From Glandiceps talaboti (lineage: Eukaryota > Hemichordata > Enteropneusta > Spengelidae), in assembly GCF_964340395.1 (NCBI RefSeq), contig NC_135559.1:20108650-20172649 (forward strand): a stretch of DNA of 64,000 nucleotides, in the 5' to 3' direction. The stretch's first letter is position 1, and each line of letters opens with the position of its first letter. A program made the position numbers and the translations under genes. Positions 1 to 64,000 of the stretch are shown in pieces. The notes beneath the pieces were generated by a model. The model saw only the letters and a program-made list of their open reading frames with translations. It was not told where the DNA came from and made no database searches.

Positions 1-2507
1 TGTCTGTACCTAATTTCCACCCATTTAGAAAGGCACAAATTTGTTCACTGATATTTAAAACTAGTGATCTCATCAGAAAAAGCATACATGTACACATGAA
101 AATAGCAAAAATTTAGGGTTTTTTTCAAAGTACTCAAACATGTAGGAAACACTGCAAATTTATACCACATTTTTCCTCTCCATTACTGGGTTCTTAGCCC
201 CAAGAAAAGCAATCAATGATCTAACTAAAAGGAGTTATTTTCTTGGTGAGTCATTTTTTCTACTTGGGTACACTTCAATATCCTTATATCTCCCCAAGGT
301 ATACAGGAAGTGTTAATGTAACTATATCACCGATTTGACAGGCTTTCACTAAAGCTGATTACCATTATTTACCAATAATGAGCTATTTCAAAGTAAAACA
401 CAAGAAATCAACCAATAGACATAATATGGAGCTATTAAAGGTAAATGTTCATTGTTCTATAATTTAGGTTGTACATGTAGTTGCCCTGATATGCAGACAA
501 ATATACAACATATTCATTCTTCTACGTGTAAATAAGGGTTCAATTAGATATTATTTCCCAATATTTTTCTTCTGTCAGCCAAGGGAAACATGAGTGACCT
601 AAGGGGCCTTGTCACTACTCATCATGACAAGGCCCCTTAGGTCATGAGTATCTTCCATCTGAATGAAGAAAAACATTGGGGAATAATTAATACCTCGTAA
701 AGCATACAGTTCACGAAAAATAGGGGAAATTAAAAATGATGTGAAATGCTTTAATATTTCGAGCAATATACAGAACCAGTGACAAAGGCATGGGTTGTTA
801 CAACATACAAATGTAGCCTGACCTGGGTACATATTCCATATTTTCTGTTCAAAGACAATAACTTGGCTTGGGCATGGTGTAATAGTTGTTACTGACATTA
901 TGAACTCTTACATATAATTTATCTACACGTAACTTATTTCAGTGTGCCAGATATTAAAGGTGTACATCTGCTCAGCACCTCATACATACAATTTGTATTT
1001 ACATACACATACTGTATACAACATAGGGGAATAGTACCTCTTCTAGCATACATGTACATGTACAAAAAAAATGTTGTTTACGAAAAGTCAGGAAAACTAA
1101 TGAGGAATTGGAACACTTATAACTCACACATTGTATTTCAAGCACTGCAGAACCAGTGACGTATATTATCTCACTGTTTCAATTTCAAAATAAAACATAC
1201 ATTGTGCCCACATATTGTCAGTATATGGAAGTGCTTTTTAATGTTATTTCATTTTTCAATAATTTTTTAATCATCATCTTTTTATAATAATTTAGCCCAA
1301 AGATTACATTGATATTTGTTAATAGTTCTACAACACTTGTAAATCTTCTAAACCATTGACAGATAGGTCTTAAGCTGTTGGCTAATTTTGAAAAACAAAT
1401 ACCGAGAACATGTAAATAAATTGAATGCAATATTTGACTTTACCAACAATGTCATGGGAAAATGTAATGTAAACATGTAGCCTACATATATTCCTTTACT
1501 GTCTTGATTACATACTAAGTTGTGGTTCATAATCTCTGATAATAAACACACTTTTATGTCTCCCAACCAAAACTTCTCATATTCCAAAGAGAGTTAGATA
1601 TCTCACTACATTGTATGAACACAACAATAATAAACCATCTGTAGTATGTCCCTCATGATGCCATTACAGGTGGAGTATTGTATCAATAACATATTGCATA
1701 CTTCCAACATTACAACAACAATTCCGCTTTTAAGAAAACTTGTGATGCCCTACATATACATTAGTATTCCTGAACAAAGTGCTTTTTCTGACACATTTCG
1801 CCCACATCTACATGTAATGTAAGAGCTACAATAATCCATTAGAAAGCTGATATCAGAAATGGTTTTACGTTATATAATATCTTCCTCTATTGAAAATTGT
1901 TAAAATCAGGAGCACAGATTGGTGTGAAATGCTCTTAAAGAGTGTGATATTTTCCACAAAAGTGACAAAATTTGCATTTCTCTTTGACTTAAACTGATTA
2001 CACAGGCTACACTAACATTTAACTCATCACTTTTTTGCCAAGTTCCAAATTTGAAATATAATGGGAACACGATTTTGCTAAGCCATCATTATAGACACAA
2101 TCAAAAAATGCTATCATCTACTACAATGAGAGCTGAAATTACAACCATTATCACACTTAAATACTGCATTCAAAATTTCAAGATAGTGTATCATTATTTT
2201 TTCAAAAGGAAATTGTTGACCTAGAGAATACAATTGATTCACATGATTCTCTTCCATAGCTGTTATTTTTCATAAACCATCAACTGTTATGCAAGTTTCA
2301 ATATTGTTCACACCAGTAAACCCTGTGTCTTTTTCACACAATTTATACAGAGATCCAATTACAATATCATTCTGATCAATCATTGTACATGCATGCATTT
2401 CATATGCTCAATATATTTTCCTAATTTGATACCCCTTTCAATGTTATTTTTGTATTTACTTAGGCTACATTACTCGTATTTTGGGTGGTTTCATATAAGA
2501 TATAAGT
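1..2507. other. Intergenic DNA, no gene recognised
   Basis: AT-rich sequence with short chance ORFs only. It holds the palindromic MITE described separately at 548-690. The stretch that follows it, including 'gaaccagtgac' near 770-785 and 1149-1160, looks like diverged repeat sequence recurring within the window. I see no splice-supported exon, RNA gene or conserved domain here. Confidence 0.6.
548..690. mobile_element. Palindromic MITE/foldback element, copy 1
   Basis: The centre is a perfect 20-bp inverted repeat, TGACCTAAGGGGCCTTGTCA at 595-614 and its complement at 625-644, around a 10-nt loop. Complementarity continues outward imperfectly: 'ttatttcccaatatttttct' on the left pairs with 'gaagaaaaacattggggaat' on the right. 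A second, more decayed copy lies at 33240-33395 with the same flanking order, so this is a dispersed family and not a lone hairpin. It has no coding capacity, and the exact ends and target-site duplication were not resolved. Confidence 0.7.
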
Positions 2508-2981
2508 TTGAAACATGTTTCTCCTCTGTGTTTACATCAAAGGCTGAGCAATGGAATTGGATTATCTGCATGTTATAGCAAGTCGCAAGACTTACATCGC
2601 AGCTGTTTTATTCCTTTGGGGAGACAATACAGCTCATCTAACATGCTTGATGCAAATGAGCCACGTCAACTAGAGAAAGAACTGTCAGAGATGCCTGTCA
2701 GCACTGATGAAGTCCGTATATGTACGCCATCACCACCACTGCCATTCAACACCAGCATAATAACAGCAAACAACACCGACCCACCTCAACCCAAATCAAA
2801 ACATGGACATCATTGCGTCAACACGTTCATGACTACGTGTACGTCTTTCGACAGAGTTCAACGCGTTTCATTCACTTATGTTACCAAGACTGATGTTTGC
2901 AAAATTGGTGTTACGTTTGTTGATGGTTTCGTCGTGCACGAGGAACCTTGGATTATTACGATGAACAACCAGACCAAGTGA
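2508..2981 (+). CDS. Unassigned ORF (157 codons), possibly an exon or gene fragment
   Basis: This open frame is longer than the chance ORFs around it. From about 2640 it keeps CpG and C-ending codons (AAC, ACC, GTC, TTC, GAC), which suggests real or once-real coding sequence. The conceptual product is Pro/Thr-rich in the middle (a TPSPPLPF stretch), has two adjacent histidines and scattered cysteines near the end, and stops at 2979-2981. I recognise no domain. Possible splice acceptors (ttatag, cgcag, atacag) lie at 2570-2630, so it could be a terminal exon of an upstream gene. All three antisense frames are interrupted between 2880 and 2981. No AATAAA follows closely. It may equally be chance in a CpG-rich promoter flank. 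Confidence 0.3.
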   Translation: MKHVSPLCLHQRLSNGIGLSACYSKSQDLHRSCFIPLGRQYSSSNMLDANEPRQLEKELSEMPVSTDEVRICTPSPPLPFNTSIITANNTDPPQPKSKHGHHCVNTFMTTCTSFDRVQRVSFTYVTKTDVCKIGVTFVDGFVVHEEPWIITMNNQTK

Positions 2982-3583
2982 AGTGCACTCAACTTCTGTG
3001 CTGTTCCCATACCACGCCTTCACATATCGACTGAATCACCAAACACAGCATACCTTTGGCGATAAAAGTAGCTTTCATACTCACCAGTTACAAAAGTTGC
3101 CTTCTAATTTGTCTCGCCGTATCAGAATTGACTTCAAAATCGAAAAAAATGATGGGTAAATCTGCAGAATTTTGTAACTTCGATGACAACCAAACTGTAT
3201 TTCCTCACCGACAACCTAGTTGAATAGTGACGTCACGGTAAGACACAATGCGCATGCACGGAAGTAGAAGTGTACCAAAGTTCATAAGTGGGTCACTCAC
3301 AAGAACAAATACCGCTTTATTTGGAGATAAAAATGCAAACTTTCAACCTTTTAGAATTTGAAATGTGATTCAATATATGGTCTTGCTGAATTCAGTGTAT
3401 TTCCCCAGTTCGTCAGTTATTCTTTCGTCAGGGCAAATTCCGGGTCAAAGGTATATTTACTAAACCAAAGGTCATTTCAGAGTGATTCAATTTCACACGT
3501 CCTGCATGTGTTCTAGTCGCGACGTTGCAATAGACACCAGACCGGGACAATATACTCGCCAGACGTACTAATTTTGACCAAAT
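2982..3583 (+). promoter_or_regulatory. Putative FMO promoter and 5' UTR
   Basis: This segment lies directly upstream of the FMO start codon and has visibly more CpG than its surroundings. It contains a full CRE palindrome at 3228-3235 and an NRF1-like TGCGCATG at 3249-3256, followed by an ETS-type GGAAGT at 3260-3265. No TATA box is evident. The transcription start cannot be fixed from sequence. On the opposite strand, CTG|GTGAGT near 3080-3088 would be a good 5' splice site, so divergent transcription is possible but unproven. Confidence 0.45.
3228..3256 (+). promoter_or_regulatory. CRE plus NRF1-like element pair
   Basis: TGACGTCA (3228-3235) is the full CREB/ATF palindrome. TGCGCATG (3249-3256) matches the core of the NRF1 site. 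The starts are 21 bp apart, and the same pair recurs 19 bp apart upstream of Rab6 (23384-23410). Confidence 0.5.
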
Positions 3584-17576
<13,993 letters not shown>

Positions 17577-17587
<11 letters not shown>

Positions 17588-17662
17588 GACTTTGTTAAGT
17601 GTCTTCTAAGACTTTGTTACAGTAAGTGTCTTCTAAGACTTTGTTAAGTGTCTTCTAAGACA
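17577..17662 (+). repeat. 22-bp tandem repeat spanning the FMO stop codon
   Basis: 'gtgtcttctaagactttgtt' starts at 17577, 17599, 17626 and 17648 (the last truncated). The first copy encodes the last codons and TAA stop; the rest are in the 3' UTR. A 5-bp insertion (acagt) separates copies 2 and 3. Confidence 0.92.
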
Positions 17663-17767
17663 GAGTAAGAGTAAGCCACCTTCACACTATTTTCTTTTAA
17701 ATGTGCAAGCTTAAATTCAAAAATTTGGCATTCAACCTGAAATGTTAGTAAGAAGATCTTTAGAAGG

Positions 17768-17910
17768 TTTTGATGAATCACATCATCAGACAGTAGGAAT
17801 TTAGTTTAGGAAACCAACCAATCCAAGATCACGATGTAGATTTGACGAATCACAGCATCAGATTTTTGGAAGTTTAATAGGAAACAAACCAATCAAAGAT
17901 CACGGTGTAC
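17768..17910. repeat. Tandem duplication, about 71-bp unit, two copies
   Basis: 17768-17839 and 17840-17910 share 'tga(t/c)gaatcaca(t/g)catcaga' and 'aggaaac(c)aaccaatc(c/a)a' followed by 'agatcac(g)g(t)tgta'. Moderately diverged. Confidence 0.75.
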
Positions 17911-17940
17911 AAATGATATGCAACATTACAACAGTTCTTC

Positions 17941-17977
17941 TCACAGAGTCGAAAAATTTGTTGAAGTGACTCTGTGA
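17941..17977. repeat. Short perfect inverted repeat
   Basis: TCACAGAGTC (17941-17950) and GACTCTGTGA (17968-17977) pair perfectly around a 17-nt loop. If the FMO 3' UTR extends this far, it would be a small RNA hairpin. Role unknown. Confidence 0.5.
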
Positions 17978-18730
17978 GTAGAAATTTTCATTTATAACTA
18001 TGAACTGGGAATCCATGAGTATTCCATCTTGCAATATTCACCATGATTGCCAGTTGGCAATATTTACTATCCCAATTGTAACCTAGTGTCTGAGTTTTAT
18101 ATAACAAATAATACACATCCAATAGTACTACCGGTAATGTTTTTGATATGATCTCATCTCTCCCATTCTTCAAATTACAAGCACTATATATCAAGTTCTT
18201 CCTTTCGTTTTTTATTTAATTTTTCTGTGATTGCAATACTTACCGAATCTTTTTATCAAGATGCTCAACTCCTGTTTTGCCAATTTTTTGACAAAAATGA
18301 AGTTGGGATTTTTAAAAGTGATGAAATTCAAAATCCCATATACAAAGAATTTTTATTATATAGAATATCAATAAAATATTTACAATGTCTAGTATCTTTT
18401 TTAAAAAATTCGTACAATTTTCAAATAGTTTAATTTTGTGTGTATTTTCATATTATTGCCAAACAATGCAATATTAGACAACCTGTGCAATGCAATATTT
18501 TTTCAGGTGAGCTGTATTTGTAACTGTTACAACATTTTTTTAGCAATTTGTTCAATAACAAGATTAGCTTGCACAATATCAACTAATTCCATTGTTAGGA
18601 TTTTTTGTAGTGGTCACATGAACACAGAAATAATGTCAATTTAAGACACTCTAAAGTACAATTAAATTCCTTATTGCACTTCCAGTTTGAACTCATTTTG
18701 CTATTTTTCAGTAACTTCTGCTTGTTACAG

Positions 18731-18868
18731 AGCCTAGGAACACCACGCCAGGAAATAGAGAGACATTTTCACAAACTGGGGGTTTTGGAGAATCATTTCA
18801 TGAGTTTACATCATCTACAATTACTTGCGATTTCAGAGAAACATCAAGTTGATCTTGTGCCTCTATAG
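18731..18868 (+). CDS. Possible orphan exon (45 codons to stop), low support
   Basis: After a plausible acceptor 'ttgttacag' (ending 18730) there is an open frame, SLGTPRQEIERHFHKLGVLE and on, which is rich in charged and helical residues and ends at TAG 18866-18868. Composition looks more protein-like than neighbouring ORFs. I recognise no domain and cannot link it to an upstream donor. It could be an alternative 3' exon of FMO, a decayed element, or chance. Confidence 0.2.
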   Translation, partial: SLGTPRQEIERHFHKLGVLENHFMSLHHLQLLAISEKHQVDLVPL

Positions 18869-19954
18869 GGTATCTTTGCTGTGAGCTATTGCATCATGGG
18901 AGTCAGCAGAAATAATATATTCATATTGCAAAATGGAGTGGTGTTCCCTTTAGAAACACTCTAAATAGTTACTTGAAACCATTCAATCCTTCCAATTAGC
19001 TGAATTATTTGTTGATGGTACTTTGTACACTGCCTTGATGACCATTTGTAAGCAGTACAAATAAATGATAGAAACTGGACAATTAAATTTGTCAACACAT
19101 TGTTGCGTTGGAGGCATATAAGATTTGATCACTAGATGATAACAGATGCTCCAGCAAATGGAACAACAATTAAAATAAATAAAAAATAAACATTAATTGA
19201 TACTATAATACAATAGTTGCCATTCTAGATATTGGAGCATTCTAATTGTCCATGGCTGTTCAAGAGTGCATCTATGCTCAGTTATAGTGGAAGTGAAAGA
19301 AATTAACCCATTAATGATTTGGATTCTGAAACTGTTAAAAATATAAATATTAAATACACCCTAAATATAAGATGCCAGGCTGATTGTACACCTTATGTTA
19401 TCAGTTTGTGTTACTGACATATAAATTGTATGAAACAAGAGTTTTTTCAGGTCCAGTCCAGTTTTCAAAGAGAATTATCAAATATTACCCTTCAATAATA
19501 GTTGTGTTTTAGTTGATTTTTTTTCCAGTCTAAGGCACTTCTTAAACTTAAAAGTTGGAGTACAGTGGTGCTAGAATAAACTACTGGTATTTTATCCTTG
19601 GGAAGGAAGTAAAATCAACCGTTTACATGAATTGTTTGTAATATATATACTTCATTGCCCATTACTTGAAGTAGAATTATATAACCTAGGCATATCACAA
19701 ATATGGCAATCATTTGATTTCCCAGTCAAAACCATGATTTGATTCCACTGTGACTTTCCTTGTTCTGTTTTGACCCACTAGCATGATATAAGATGGTACG
19801 ACCCATGAAAACACACCAATGCATTAACCTGCTTCCTTATGGTAAGCAGAAATGAGACAATGTTTCATGCTAAGAAATAAAATGTAATTGTGTCGGTAAC
19901 TTATCGAAAGTATTAACACCACAAGCACTACTAACAAGTTATAATGTTGAATAT

Positions 19955-20370
19955 GACTGTAACTGTTACATTATAACTTCCACAGAATTATTTAAAACAA
20001 ACTGATAAAAGCATTGTGTGAATCTGCATCAAAGGCATCTCTTGTTTTTTTTGTATCCATTTGTAGTGTTCTTTTTACTTAATTTTGTCTTTGCCTGAAG
20101 TCTGTCATTGACAAATTCAAACAAACACACCAAAAAAAGTATACACACCATAACTCTGTTTAGTTATAGAACGCTACACATTATAATTATTGAGTCCAAC
20201 TGTTACTGATACATTTATGTATAACTTCCACAGAGATGACAAACTGATAAAAGTATCATGTGTATCTACATCAGAGGTGCCTGCTGCTGTTTTTGTAAAT
20301 TATTGTTTTTACCTAATTTTGCCATTGCGTGTGAAGTCTGTCCTTGGCTCACACTTTATTCAAACAAACG
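19955..20370. repeat. Diverged duplication, about 170-bp unit
   Basis: 19955-20130 and 20195-20370 share, in order, 'ataacttccacaga', 'aaactgataaaag', 'atc(t)gcatca(a/g)agg', 'tacttaattttg' and 'gaagtctgtc(a/c)ttg', ending at 'ttcaaacaaac'. Non-coding. Confidence 0.6.
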
Positions 20371-20814
20371 TACTGGTATTTTTTCATGGACTGTGCTACA
20401 GGAACCACATTAAGGATTGTATATGACAACTTCAAAACAGAAGTTTTCATTGAAATGGAAATTCATCTGTGTTTGTATAGCATAGTATTGAATTTGGAGT
20501 GAAGGAAGCTTAGCCGTGCCATCATTGCACGGAGACAGAGGGCGATATAAACTTCCAGGCAGCTATGACCCCATATTAGGCTCATGTGTCCATAAGGTCA
20601 CATGTACTGAATAGTGGGTCAATCTGTTGACAAAGACTGAAGTGTGCAGTCAAAAGTTTCAGGTAAAATTTTCAAAGTTGTGTTTGGAACAAAAGTGAAA
20701 TTCAATACTAGAAGTGTGTATTATCAATTTCGCAAGCATAATGTTAAATTTTACTTGAAATGTTAACATTGTCATTGTATTTACAAATGACAAAAGGGAT
20801 TGTGGTAACATGTA

Positions 20815-20915
20815 ATTTCCTGCAGTGTTTTCCCACCAACCCTTGCAGGAAATCCCCAAAATAACAGAACAGATGCAGTTCAGTAGGGCTTCTTTATAAG
20901 ACTTCAAAGTTGTGT
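20815..20915 (-). repeat. Dispersed repeat, copy 1
   Basis: In reverse complement it matches 32866-32965, sharing 'aactttgaa(g/a)tctt', 'aagaagccctactg' and 'tttcctgcaagggtt'. The class is unknown. Confidence 0.55.
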
Positions 20916-21662
20916 AAAAGTTACCAAACATAACTCCAAGTTATATGTAAGTTGATAGCAGTAATCACTACAAGTGTACTTGCAATGGGACAATCACATG
21001 ATGTCACATGAGTGATCAAGAAGCAAACTTGTCCCTCGAGGAGAAAGTCTGATCGCAGTGCATCATTTTTGCACTTCTATTAGACCAAATTTAGAAAACT
21101 TTCACACCTTCAATGATAACAGGATGTTGAAAAGTCAGACAGGACTTGCCATAAATTAGTCTTTTGTGTCATTTATTTGCAGTAAAATACAATATAACTT
21201 ATGATTTCTTAGGTGATAGTCTTTTGGGTATTACTATAAAGTCACAAAAGTATACTTTGCCATGGCAATTAATATTTTATGTTGTTGTAGATTTGTCAGG
21301 ACAACACCAATCAATCAAAATATAAATGAAGAAAGTTAAAAGTCTAACAATACACGTCACTGTCTGAAAAAATCACAGTAACATGTTGTTTATGATTATA
21401 ATATTTTCAATGTGATAATATTACAACTAGTTATTTTTATCCACAGGAACCAGTGGGAAATTATTATATGATAACACAAAACTCAGTAAGAAGTGCAATG
21501 TGGTTATGTTTGCATTGATCTTGAGATTTTCAAATAAGTTATTTTTTCAATACTTTTAAGATTTCTACGAATATATTAAATGAACTATTGTATTTTATTG
21601 TGCAATATATATTCAGATGAAAGTGTAATTTGACTTGCCTTTTTGCATCAATGTACCTTTTC

Positions 21663-21705
21663 AATAAAGATAACCAAATGTAGCCAATCTGTGGTGTTGA
21701 TCTTT
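21663..21705 (+). terminator. Candidate poly(A) signal
   Basis: AATAAA at 21663-21668 is followed about 25 nt later by a GT-rich 'tgtggtgttgatcttt', the expected arrangement of cleavage site and downstream element. If used by FMO, the 3' UTR would be about 4.1 kb. The AATAAA at 18370 and 19060 lack so clear a GT-rich follow-up. Confidence 0.4.
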
Positions 21706-23383
21706 ATTCACAGCATTTTACAGAACATTTCTCAAAATGTTTTATGCCATAAAACATTTTAATTCAGTATAGAATTTGATAAGCTCACAATAACTGCAGG
21801 TATATTTCCTTCCTGTTGTTAGTTTACAACATTGCTATTGGTGCAATTGAACCATTCTAATTTAATGAACTCAGTTCACTTTCAGCCAACAATTAGGACC
21901 ATGTTTCAAATCCCTTGTCATCACATTAATGTTACCAGAAGAGTAGAGACATACAGATTGAAACGATATCATTAAAATCAGATTTGGAACAAATAAAAAT
22001 GAAAACAAAGGACATTCTATGAAGGAAATAGAGGTAAATAAATCGTATTCCTATGTCAGATTTTAATTAGATCGAGATTACATAGGATCATTTTCTTTTA
22101 TTCTGGACCAACTTTTCCTAAAGCGCTACCAGGCAACTGTTTTCAGCCCAATATTTTAATACTAATTCGAGGTGGGCCTTTAAGACAGTACAGATGAAGG
22201 AATGGGTAAATAAGTTATGTTATGGTTGTGACATTATAAAACTGGAATAAAATAATGATTGCACAGAGACAATTTAACTCTAGGATCGGACCCCAGTTTA
22301 TTGTGTGAATGTTTTTGTTCACAGGTTGTGAATTTTTCTGGTACATACAAAGATGTTGTTTTTTATTTCCCTGTATTCTGGACAATAATTAACCTTCAGA
22401 TGATCCACATACACAATATACCACATATCATGTGTGTCTATCACACAAAAGTAATTTGAAAACACATATCAGGTTTTATTTGAACCAAGATTAGAGGACT
22501 CATTAACAAAAAGGAAATGTGTCCCTAGATTGGTAGTGCCTAAATCTTCAAGTATTTTGAGCTTGTAATTCACTTTAAGTTTATTTAAGGTAAATGGTGT
22601 CCTACAGTTTTTTTTATTACTCCCAGTTACTTGTAGTACATGATGGGTTTACGCATTCACCCAACTATTTTGCTATCACCCTCTCAGGTTATAATTTGAC
22701 ATTCAACAACACAGCTAGATGTTTTTACAAAGTTTTTTTTTTATTTAAATAAAGAAGGAAAAAGCCCATTGTCTAGTGTAACCCTTCTATAACTGTATGT
22801 GATACTTATCATTTAAATATTACACATATTTCATATTTTGATTTTGAAATGTATGAAGTGTTTGAACAATCAACACATTTTTATTTTTTCAAATCAAAGT
22901 TAGCACAGATAAAAAATAATCAAGAAAAACAAGTAAACAAAATTGTTTTTCATGAATATGGAAAATGCTCATACATTATATTTCTAGGGTTAATATTTGG
23001 TGAAAACCCACAATTCTGAATGTATTGGGAAGGAAATACAATTTTCAGTGTCGTGATGTAAAATTGCTTTGGGAATATTTGTTGAAACAACAACAGTTCC
23101 TGTTTTATTCTCTAGACTCAAAGATTCCTATATAAATTATTATAAACTTGAAAACTTGCCAACTCGACCAAAATAACCCCGTCATTTACAGGTGAATCAC
23201 TGCATAAAATACTAAATGAATCAAGACTGCTTCGTGTCATTTAAGTCGTTGCAAAGTTTTATTGGTGACTAATTCTGAAGTCATCGTCAAGAAATTTGAA
23301 ATGAGTCACTTCGTAAACATTTCCCAAGGAAAACACACCTGTAGGAACAATGGTCTTGCCCTCTGGCCTTTGACCCTTTGCTG

Positions 23384-64000
<40,617 letters not shown>

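Larger units (their letters stand above)
17588..23383 (+). other. FMO 3' UTR and intergenic DNA up to Rab6
   Basis: No assignable gene. AATAAA occurs at 18370, 19060 and 21663; the last has the best downstream context. It contains a two-copy tandem repeat (17768-17910), a small perfect hairpin (17941-17977), a possible exon-like ORF (18731-18868), a diverged duplication (19955-20370) and a dispersed repeat (20815-20915). The rest is unremarkable AT-rich sequence. Confidence 0.55.

Noticed and set aside
599-898. 99-codon minus-strand ORF
   Set aside because: Overlaps the palindromic MITE; no domain.

Overview
This is an AT-rich, intron-rich animal nuclear segment. Two spliced protein-coding genes can be assembled from it, both on the + strand and both joined by canonical GT-AG introns. 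Almost everything else is intronic or intergenic DNA full of small non-autonomous transposons, foldback elements, minisatellites and microsatellites. The long introns, a tRNA-derived SINE, hAT-like MITEs, 'gtctgtctgt' microsatellite repeats and very frequent ACATGTACATGT palindromes fit a marine invertebrate. I cannot tell from sequence alone whether it is a deuterostome (hemichordate, lancelet, echinoderm) or a lophotrochozoan.

Layout. 1-3583: intergenic DNA holding one palindromic MITE (548-690), an unassigned ORF of 157 codons (2508-2981) and the promoter-like CpG-containing segment of the first gene. 3584-17587: a complete ten-exon gene for a flavin-containing monooxygenase (FMO, 542 residues). 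It has FAD and NADPH dinucleotide-binding motifs, the FMO signature and a C-terminal membrane anchor; its introns hold most of the MITEs and minisatellites. 17588-23383: 3' UTR and intergenic DNA, with a good poly(A) signal at 21663. 23384 onward: promoter and first three coding exons of a Rab6 small GTPase (residues 1-96, numbered as in human RAB6A). The three coding exons total 289 bp but are spread over almost 40 kb, with introns of 29.4 kb and 10.1 kb; the rest of the gene lies beyond the window.

The genes are not a pathway or operon. FMO is an ER-membrane xenobiotic/metabolite oxygenase, and Rab6 is a Golgi trafficking GTPase. Both putative promoters do carry the same pair of elements at almost the same spacing: a full CRE (TGACGTCA) followed about 20 bp later by TGCGCATG.

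I see no convincing undescribed multi-gene system. The most unusual structure is at Rab6 exon 2. The 3' end of the exon together with its 5' splice site has been tandemly copied into the following intron, giving six GTGAGT donors in 250 bp, and use of any downstream copy would add an in-frame stop. Other points of note are an FMO stop codon that is part of a 22-bp tandem repeat, a composite repeat family whose second copy has grown a 56-bp minisatellite, a SINE inserted in a minisatellite, and several MITEs with clean target-site duplications.
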